Positions 1 through 6,743 of a stretch of 17,451 nucleotides of DNA are shown here, piece by piece. Below the pieces are notes generated by a model, which worked only from the letters and a program-made list of their open reading frames with translations, had not been told where the DNA came from and did no database searches. Made by a program: the position numbers and the translations under genes. Location: NCBI GenBank assembly GCA_002316275.1, contig DCDE01000018.1, forward strand, positions 1 to 17,451, given 5' to 3'. Source of the DNA: Caldifarciminota bacterium UBA1063 (GTDB lineage: Bacteria; Hydrothermota; Hydrothermia; UBA1063). Each line of letters begins with the position of its first letter. The first letter of the stretch is position 1.

Positions 1-648
1 GTTGCAGAACAGCTCGTAGATAAGAAGCTGGTCCGTGACGTCGGGGACCTTTACTATCTTAGTAAGGAACAACTTTTAAGCCTTGAAGGTTTTGCTGATA
101 AATCTGCCCAGAATTTACTTCAGGGAATTGAAAAATCGAAGCAAACCACCCTCGCGCGATTCCTATACGCACTGGGTATTCCAAATGTGGGTGAATATAC
201 TGCAAAAATCATGAGTGATTATTTTAAATCTCTTGATAAACTTATGAACGCAGATGAGAGCCTGCTCCTAAGCATCACGGGAATAGGGCCAGAGACTGCA
301 AGCAGCATTGTCAAATTTTTCAACAATCAAGAAAACCAGAAGATAATCAAGAAACTTATAGATGCCGGCATCACTTTCGAATATACTAAAAAACCTGTAT
401 CGGCGTCAATCTTTAGCGGGAAAACTGTGGTGTTTACGGGGGAACTTTCCAGTATGACCCGAGAAGATGCGATTAGTAAGATTGAAGCACTTGGAGGAAG
501 ATCCTCCAATTCGGTATCACGGAACACCGATTTTGTGGTCGTGGGCAAAAATCCAGGCTCAAAGTACCAGAAGGCAGTGGAGTTTGGCATTAAAATTTTA
601 AATGAGGAGGATTTTTTAGAACTGCTTAGAGGGAGGGAGCAAGAATAG
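1..648 (+). CDS. ligA: NAD-dependent DNA ligase, C-terminal part (5' end outside window)
   Basis: The reading frame is open from base 1 to the TAG at 646-648, giving the last 215 residues of LigA, which seals nicks in duplex DNA using NAD+. The catalytic adenylation and OB domains lie upstream of the window. Visible first is the helix-hairpin-helix region, with the LEGFADKSAQNLL segment near base 85 and ALGIPNVGEYTA around 169-204. A second HhH signature, ITGIGPETAS, is at about 271-303. A C-terminal BRCT domain runs from about 409 to 630, with the FSGKTVVFTGEL start and the TDFVVVGKNPGSK core. Any annotation starting at the ATG near 187 would be truncated, because the protein continues upstream in the same frame. 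The stop codon overlaps the probable start of the next gene, which suggests an operon. Confidence 0.96.
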   Translation, partial: VAEQLVDKKLVRDVGDLYYLSKEQLLSLEGFADKSAQNLLQGIEKSKQTTLARFLYALGIPNVGEYTAKIMSDYFKSLDKLMNADESLLLSITGIGPETASSIVKFFNNQENQKIIKKLIDAGITFEYTKKPVSASIFSGKTVVFTGELSSMTREDAISKIEALGGRSSNSVSRNTDFVVVGKNPGSKYQKAVEFGIKILNEEDFLELLRGREQE

Positions 649-1643
649 AAAAATATTTAAAGTACCTTGTCGTCATAAACCTCTTCTGGGCTAATCCAAC
701 TAAATGGGTATATATAGAGAGCGGGCCAAAGGACTACCTTTTTGAACTGAAAGATGGAAAGTTGAATATGGCTGAACTCTATTTCGATGAGTACAGAATT
801 GAGGACGAGTTTACAAAGTTTGTCAGGACTGAAAAGGACTCCGGCTATTTTACAGGGGACATAATCCTTAAGAGTGCAGGGAATTACATCTTTATACAAA
901 ATGTTGTAGCTGAAGAGGATTATGTCGCTTCCTGCACGCAGTTTCTCATAGAAGACGTTGAACCACCTGAGGAGTACGTAAAAGCAGTTGCTGTAGTCAT
1001 AAGGACCTTTGTATACCATCTTGCTGTAAACAATATCTTCTTTCTTCCTGACTCTCTCCCTTACTGGGTCTACAAAGGAGTGGGAAATCTATCTTCCAAG
1101 GTAAAGAAAGCAGTAGAAGAAACGCATGGTGAAGTACTATTATACTTAAATTCTCCTATTTATCCTCTCATTACCTATTGCACGGGAGGATTTACAGTAT
1201 TCTACGAAGAGATTTTTGGTGATTCAATAGAATACTCCGTCTCTGTCGACGATTCATACTCTTCTTCATGCGCCTACTACAATTGGGAGATAAAAGTACC
1301 TGTCAATAGAATCCAGCATCAACTTAACCTTGGAAGAATAGATTCTATAGAAGTTAAAAACTATACGATCCACATGATACCTGACACTATATTAATTTTT
1401 GGGGACAAAACTTACCAATTGAGAGGCGTTAACCTCTTCCAATCCCTCTATCCGCTTTTGCCCAGCCCCCTCTTCCAAATGGAAGTAGTGGCAGATACCA
1501 TAATCTTTAACGGAAAGGGAAAGGGACACCTCATCGGGTTATCCCTGTGGGGATCCAAAGCAATGGCTGTAAGCGGCAAAAACTACAAAGAAATACTTGA
1601 ACACTATTTCCCCGTTGCAATACTCTCTAAAATGAAGAGTTAA
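645..1643 (+). CDS. SpoIID/LytB-family protein, probable ATA start
   Basis: The C-terminal half is clearly SpoIID-like. It has an EEDYVAS segment, then EEYVKAVAVVIRTFVYH (the family's recruitment of the EALKAQAVAARTYA motif), THGEVLLYLNSPIYPL, and GKGKGHLIGLSLWGSKAMA followed by GKNYKEILEHYFP. SpoIID-family proteins are peptidoglycan lytic transglycosylases or amidase enhancers acting outside the cytoplasmic membrane. This copy is divergent: the usual GVVPSEMP stretch and the HGVGMSQWG core are altered. The first standard starts, TTG 762 and ATG 768, would remove the N-terminal part of the domain and any export signal, and have no good SD. The frame is open back to 630, and an ATA at 645 sits 8 bases after GGAGG (632-636), overlaps the ligA stop and opens a short hydrophobic segment (YLVVINLFWA). 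I therefore prefer 645, giving 332 residues. The family is confident; the start is not. Confidence 0.75.
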   Translation: MEKYLKYLVVINLFWANPTKWVYIESGPKDYLFELKDGKLNMAELYFDEYRIEDEFTKFVRTEKDSGYFTGDIILKSAGNYIFIQNVVAEEDYVASCTQFLIEDVEPPEEYVKAVAVVIRTFVYHLAVNNIFFLPDSLPYWVYKGVGNLSSKVKKAVEETHGEVLLYLNSPIYPLITYCTGGFTVFYEEIFGDSIEYSVSVDDSYSSSCAYYNWEIKVPVNRIQHQLNLGRIDSIEVKNYTIHMIPDTILIFGDKTYQLRGVNLFQSLYPLLPSPLFQMEVVADTIIFNGKGKGHLIGLSLWGSKAMAVSGKNYKEILEHYFPVAILSKMKS

Positions 1644-2482
1644 GGCAAGGGGGGCATAACTCGCCTTCCCTGACCGCTCCTGCCCGGGGTATTATCAAAA
1701 ACCTCCACGATATAATAAATCACAGTAATAAAATCTTTCGGAAAGTCTCCATGGAAATAAGAATGGATCAAGTTTGCATACTTTACAACATCCCTTTCAA
1801 ATCCTTCAATTTGGGGATCTTCAGGATGAAGTAATCTTGATATTGCTCTAACTTCAAAGCTCGGAAAATCGAGAAAAACTACGGACACCGCTGGGTTAAC
1901 CATCTCATTAAGGAACGTGTGCGTTTCAAACTCAGGTGTTGTGTACAACTCTAACGAGACAAGAGCCTTTCGAGTAAAATATTCATCTACATTACTGTAG
2001 AGACTCTCAAGCACCTTAAGTTTGTATTCATCACTTGAATCTTTTGTATTCTCTAAGAGTGCTAATAATCCTTTTATCTTTTCTGGCTTTGGCAGAAAAC
2101 CCATTCCCTTTACGGCATTATTAATACTAAGTTTTGAATCATTCCTTTTTACACCGTAGGAAGCTACCATTCCACTGTGAGGTCCTGTAAGTGAAGGCAT
2201 TTCATTCTTCCTAACTCTATCGAGGGTTTCGAGGCGCCTTTCACTACTCCAGCGAATGAAATCATCGGGCAGTTCAACCATTTCAAAGTTCTCCCATCTG
2301 CCATCTACACGAGCCTTAATAGTCCCCTTCTCTAAATCGATATGCTCAACACTATTCTGCTGAAAATAACTCCCCTTCCATAGATTTTTCCCACTTGTGT
2401 AAAGTTCTTTCTCACTCGGCTCCACTGGATTCCCCTTACAACTAAAACAAAAAAACAATAACAAAAGGACAAAAAACCTCAT
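1640..2482 (-). CDS. Hypothetical lipoprotein of unknown function
   Basis: The product has 280 residues. It starts with a short charged end, a run of L/F residues (positions 3-13) and Cys15 preceded by Ser, a plausible lipobox (CFSC-KG), so it is probably exported and lipidated. The SD AAAGGAG lies within the last codons of the upstream osmC-like gene, 5 bases from this ATG, and the genes are 2 bases apart, so translation is probably coupled. The mature part is mostly polar and helical, with a stretch near residues 185-225 (VSVVFLDFPSFEVRAISRLL) that looks folded and a proline-rich C-terminus. I recognise no domain. The stop codon shares the palindrome TTAA with the stop of the convergent SpoIID-like gene. 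Third gene of the secA operon; function not assigned. Confidence 0.75.
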   Translation of the reverse strand: MRFFVLLLLFFCFSCKGNPVEPSEKELYTSGKNLWKGSYFQQNSVEHIDLEKGTIKARVDGRWENFEMVELPDDFIRWSSERRLETLDRVRKNEMPSLTGPHSGMVASYGVKRNDSKLSINNAVKGMGFLPKPEKIKGLLALLENTKDSSDEYKLKVLESLYSNVDEYFTRKALVSLELYTTPEFETHTFLNEMVNPAVSVVFLDFPSFEVRAISRLLHPEDPQIEGFERDVVKYANLIHSYFHGDFPKDFITVIYYIVEVFDNTPGRSGQGRRVMPPLP

Positions 2483-2484
2483 TC

Positions 2485-2901
2485 TTACTCCTTTATGATT
2501 TCATAGGAATAAGAAATCTCCGATCGGCCCTTTAAGTTCTCGCTAACACTACAATATTTGGTTTGCGAAAGTTCTACAGCTCGCTTTATATTTTCCTCTT
2601 TAAGATGCTTCCCATAGAATAGATATTTCAAGTGAATTTTCGTATAATACCTCGGGTGCTCCTGAGCTCTCTCTGCCTCAATCTCAAGCCTATAATCCTC
2701 AATATCTTCCTTCATCTTCCTAAGGATCGAGACCACATCCATCGAAGTACAACCCCCAAGGGCAATCAAAAGGAGTTCCATAGGAGACGGACCAGAATTC
2801 ATACCACCTACCTCTGCCTTAGTATCTAAATAGACACCATGCCCGGAAGGTGGCACAGCGATAAACCGCATATTATCAATCCACTTAAGTTCCACCTTCA
2901 T
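2485..2901 (-). CDS. OsmC/Ohr-family protein (YhfA-like)
   Basis: The 138-residue product has the OsmC fold signatures: a glycine-rich loop followed by GPSPMELLLIALGGCTSMDV, with the first redox cysteine at Cys51, and the second at Cys117 in TKYCSVSE. OsmC/Ohr proteins reduce organic hydroperoxides through this cysteine pair. The short form with this spacing resembles the YhfA/general OsmC subgroup, whose substrates are less clear, so I do not give a symbol. It begins 19 bases after the secA stop, with GGAGG 11 bases before the ATG, and is followed after 2 bases by a lipoprotein gene. Its transcription therefore probably depends on the secA promoter. Cytoplasmic. Confidence 0.9.
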   Translation of the reverse strand: MKVELKWIDNMRFIAVPPSGHGVYLDTKAEVGGMNSGPSPMELLLIALGGCTSMDVVSILRKMKEDIEDYRLEIEAERAQEHPRYYTKIHLKYLFYGKHLKEENIKRAVELSQTKYCSVSENLKGRSEISYSYEIIKE

Positions 2902-2920
2902 TTATGAACTGTCCTCCAAA

Positions 2921-5827
2921 TTATTTTTTATCCGGACTTTGTGCCTTCCTCTGCGCTTCAAAAGAAGGTTTAAATGCAATCATCCTTTCAGCAAACTTCT
3001 TAGGCATCTTTGGTACTTCGATACGGAAAATCCTCATTACACTTTCATTTCTAATCTTTTCCATAAGTTCATCAAAAAGTTCAAGGCTTTCTTTTTTGTA
3101 TTCAACTAAAGGATCTTTCTGAGCGTAAGCACGCAGATACACCCCTTCCCTCAAATGGTCCAAAGAATAAAGGTGCTCTCTCCACAAATGATCCAATGAA
3201 GTCAGCATTACAATTCGTTCCATTTCACGCATCTTCTCTTCACCAAAAGCCTCTTCCCTTTCTTTGTATAATTCCTCAAGCTTCTGAAAAATTACCTCTT
3301 TAACCTTCTCACGAGTTTCCACATTTCCAATTTCCGAAAAATCTGAAAGGAAAAAGTAAGCTAATTCCGAGCGCAGGTCCTGTAAATTCCAGCTTCCATC
3401 CCTTCCCTCACTTGGAAGGTATTTCTCTATAAGATCCTCTGCTAAACCTCGTGAGTACTCCAATATTAGCCCCCTTAAATCATTTCCGTCAAGGACATCA
3501 TTCCTGAGCTTGTAAATAACTTCTCTCTGCTTGTTCATAACATCGTCATACTCCAAAAGCCTTTTTCTAATCTGGAAGTTCTGCATCTCAACTCTTTTTT
3601 GCGCAGTCTCAAGGGCTCTCGTCACAAGAGGAGATTCAATGGGACCTTCATCCTTGCCCCCAAATCGTTCCATTAAGTCCATTACCCGATCAGACCCAAA
3701 AAGCCTCAAAAGATCATCCTCAAGAGAAAGGAGAAATCGGGAAGAACCAGGGTCACCTTGCCTGCCTGACCTTCCTCGGAGCTGATTATCAATCCTCCGG
3801 GATTCGTGTTTTTCAGTTCCTATAATATATAGCCCACAGGGAATTCCATCCTTAACACACTTTTTCGGATCCACTTCACAAGTTACACCTGGAGTCGGGT
3901 TGTCATTAATAATGGCACACTCTTTTGCCTTTACGACATTGTCTCCCAGTTTAATATCGGTTCCTCTACCCGCCATGTTTGTTGCTATGGTAACTGCACC
4001 ATACTGCCCAGCTCTTGAAATAATCTCAGCCTCTTTTTCATGATACTTCGCATTTAAAACCTGATGGGGGATACCCTTTCTTTTAAGTAACCTCGAAAGG
4101 AGTTCCGAAACATCAACCGATGTCGTGCCAACCAATATTGGCCTACCGACTTGGTGCCACTTCTCAATCTCTTCAACAATAGCTTCGTACTTCTCCTTCT
4201 TATTCTTAAAGATGATATCAGGATAATCAATTCTTCTCACAGGCTTATTAGTGGGTATCTGCAGTACATCGAGCTTATAAATCTCCCAGAATTCCTGAGC
4301 CTCGGTCATAGCAGTACCCGTCATACCCGCCAGCTTCTCATACATACGGAAATAATTCTGTATTGTAATCGTGGCGAAGGTCTGAGTCTCCCTCTGGATG
4401 GTAACATTTTCTTTGGCTTCTACTGCCTCATGAAGACCATCAGACCATCTCCTGCCCGGCATTAACCTTCCAGTAAATTCATCGACGATCACTACCTTCC
4501 CATCCATTACTACATATTCAACATCCTTTTCAAACAGCATGTATGCCTTGAGTAGCTGCTTTAAAGCATGAATTTTATCACTCTTCTCGGCATACTCTCT
4601 AAGAATCCTTTCTTTCTCATAAAACTTCTCTCTAGATGACAAATTAGGATCCTCATCAAGCTTATGGAGCTCTGTAGAAAGATCAGGCAATGCAAAAAGT
4701 CCTTTTTCCCTCTTCTCAACTTCCTCTCTACCTTTTTCTGTTATTTCAACGGAACTGGTCCGCTCTTCAACCCAGAAGTAAAGTCCCTCTTTCAACTCTT
4801 CCATCCTCTTAGTTTTCTCTCCGCCGATGTTTATCTCTTTCATCAAGTCCAGCTCCACTTTATCCACAAGCTTCATAATACCTGGTTCTTGAATCAATTT
4901 AAAGAGTTTCTTAGCCTTGGGCATACCAAGCTTTGCTTGAATGATCTTTTCAGCAGCCTCTACTTCCTTACCCTGCTTGAGAAGATTTTCAGCAACGAAA
5001 AGGATCTGAGTTACAAGCTGGGTTTGCTTCCTCACGAGATTTTCCGCCAGCGGCTTCATAATACGGTAAATTTCAGCTGAAGAATACTCTACAGGACCCG
5101 ATATAATAAGAGGTGTCCTCGCCTCATCAATCAAAATGGAATCAACCTCATCTACGATAGCATAATAATGACCCCTCTGCACTCTATCCTCAGCACGGTA
5201 AGTCATGTTATCCCTCAAATAATCAAATCCAAACTCATTATTCGTTCCATAGGTAATATCTTTTTCATACTCAACTTTTCTCTTTGCATTATCCATTTCA
5301 TTTTCGATCACTCCAACGCTAAGCCCAAGGCTTTCATATACAGGACCCATCCACTGTCTATCCCTCTTAGCAAGGTAATCATTTACTGTAACGAGATGTA
5401 CACCGGTGCCCTTTATCCGACCCATAATCCCATGAAGGTATAAGGGCATTGTGGCAACGAGAGTCTTGCCTTCACCCGTCTTCATTTCCGCAATTTTGCC
5501 CTGGAAAAGCACAATTCCACCAAGAATTTGAACGTCAAAAGGAATCATATTCCATTCCCACATGTGCCCAGTTACTTCCCATTTCTTACCACACAACCTC
5601 CGTGTTACCTCTTTCACAAGAGCATAAGCTTCAGGCAGCACATCTGAAAGCTCTTCTCCATCCCGGATCCTCTTTTCAAAATCCTCTGTTTTTTTTAGAA
5701 TATCTTCATCTTTAAGGTCATGGTAGGTCTCGTATATGGTATTTACTTCTTCTACGATGGGCCAAAGCTTCTTTAGTTCTCTCTCATTTCTCGAACCAAC
5801 TATCTTCTCTAAAAATGTCTTAAACAT
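2921..5827 (-). CDS. secA: Preprotein translocase ATPase SecA
   Basis: SecA drives Sec-dependent protein export through SecYEG by ATP hydrolysis at the inner membrane. From the start chosen here the protein has 968 residues. Visible are the Walker A motif MKTGEGKT (about 115-122), Walker B [14 protein letters not shown], the [20 protein letters not shown]-like region, [22 protein letters not shown], and the [14 protein letters not shown] arginine-finger region. An insertion of about 85 residues in the preprotein-binding domain (about 250-355) resembles the Bacteroidetes-type SecA. A second insertion after TDIKLG carries four cysteines (637, 650, 657, 664). The usual C-terminal zinc-binding CxCxSGKKYKxCC tail is absent. 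I start at ATG 5825-5827, giving [12 protein letters not shown], which matches the family N-terminus and has GGAG six bases upstream. The ATG at 5837-5839 lies too close to the TATAAT box to be transcribed as a start. First gene of the secA-osmC-lipoprotein operon. Confidence 0.97.
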   Translation of the reverse strand: [968 protein letters not shown]

Positions 5828-5838
5828 ATCTCTCTCCA

Positions 5839-5867
5839 TTGTAATTATAAACCCGCTACTGTAAAAT
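5839..5867 (+). promoter_or_regulatory. Candidate promoter of the glycosyltransferase gene, overlapping the secA promoter
   Basis: TTGTAA at 5839-5844 and TAAAAT at 5862-5867 are 17 bases apart. Initiation near 5874 would give a leader of about 6 bases before the ATG at 5880, which has no SD. Its -35 shares bases with the minus-strand secA -10 box, so the two divergent promoters cannot be bound by polymerase at the same time. Confidence 0.4.
5844..5849 (-). promoter_or_regulatory. -10 box of the secA operon promoter
   Basis: On the minus strand a perfect TATAAT lies at 5849-5844, with a weak -35 candidate TTTTAA at 5872-5867 (17-base spacing). Initiation 6-8 bases downstream would fall inside or after the ATG at 5839, leaving roughly a 10-base leader that consists of the GGAGAGAGAT ribosome-binding segment before the ATG at 5827. 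Confidence 0.5.
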
Positions 5868-5879
5868 TAAAAAACTTGT

Positions 5880-6743
5880 ATGATTTCTGCAGTGGTTGTA
5901 AATTATAAGTCATCTTCGCCCTTATACAATTCCGTAAAAAACATCGTGAATTTCGTTGATGAAGTTATAGTTGTAAATCATAGTCCCGAAGAAGACCTAA
6001 CATTTATCCAATCCCTTTCTCCTAAAATAAGGATATACACGAGGCAAAACTATGGATACGGAGCTGGATGCAACTTCGGCGCTAAGAAGGCAAAGGGCGA
6101 TATCCTGATCTTCTTTAATCCCGATACAATGATCCTGGAAGAAACAATACCGCTCCTTATAAAAGAGTTAAAAGACGATATCAGTGTAGTAGCCCCGTTA
6201 TTATTGTATCCGGATGGCACACCTCAACCCTCAACGAGAAAATTCCCAACTCTCAAACATCTCTTCGTCTCAAGAACTTCTCCCTTTTGGTTTCTCTTCT
6301 CAAAATCAGATACTGCATTAGATTACTTCGGCGGAAGCCAGCCTGAATCCACTAAGCCTACAACTCTAACCGACAGGTTCCCCCTAGGAGGTTTTTTCCT
6401 AATTAAAAGGGACCATTTCCAAGAGCTCGGTGGATTCGACGAACGCTTTTTTCTATTTTTTGAAGATACAGATTTTTTCAATAGGCTCATTAATGCAGGA
6501 TACAAAGTTTGTTTAAATCAGGAAGCAAGGGTAATACACCTTATTGGTTACTCTAGGAAAGCAAACCCTTTCAAATCGGAATATCACAAAATGAAATCCT
6601 TCTATCTTTATTACTCAAAGCATACACAATGTAAACTGTTGAGGCTTGTTACTCTTATGATAACTCTCTTATACATCCAAATTCTCTCCTTTAGCTACTT
6701 CATAGATAACCCTGTAAAGGAGAGAGAGTGGAAAACAAAGTAA
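5880..6743 (+). CDS. Family 2 glycosyltransferase (rhamnosyltransferase-like)
   Basis: The 287-residue product shows a GT-A fold of the WbbL/rhamnosyltransferase type: the start ISAVVVNYKSS, QNYGYGAGCNFGAKKAKGDILIFFNPDT (NPD at 80-82 replaces the DxD metal-binding motif), then PLGGFFLIKRDHF, and the acceptor/catalytic segment FFEDTDFFNRL (Glu195, Asp196, Asp198). A hydrophobic segment near 253-275 probably anchors the C-terminus to the inner membrane. Enzymes of this family add a sugar from a nucleotide donor to a lipid-linked glycan; donor and acceptor cannot be read from the sequence. The end overlaps the next gene by 16 bases, so the two are coupled. No SD is seen before this ATG, and a promoter candidate sits just upstream. 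Confidence 0.9.
   Translation: MISAVVVNYKSSSPLYNSVKNIVNFVDEVIVVNHSPEEDLTFIQSLSPKIRIYTRQNYGYGAGCNFGAKKAKGDILIFFNPDTMILEETIPLLIKELKDDISVVAPLLLYPDGTPQPSTRKFPTLKHLFVSRTSPFWFLFSKSDTALDYFGGSQPESTKPTTLTDRFPLGGFFLIKRDHFQELGGFDERFFLFFEDTDFFNRLINAGYKVCLNQEARVIHLIGYSRKANPFKSEYHKMKSFYLYYSKHTQCKLLRLVTLMITLLYIQILSFSYFIDNPVKEREWKTK

Noticed and set aside
1640..1700. GC-rich stretch after the SpoIID-like stop as a possible terminator
   Set aside because: No stable hairpin with a T run could be drawn, and the region codes for the C-terminus of the convergent lipoprotein.
2904..5715. Several plus-strand open frames of 70-140 codons opposite secA
   Set aside because: They have no SD, no recognisable domains and biased composition expected from the antisense of a strongly coding gene.
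5828..5839. Upstream ATG for secA adding four residues (MERD)
   Set aside because: It lies 4 bases from the TATAAT box, has no SD and adds nothing found in the family. The next ATG has a good SD.
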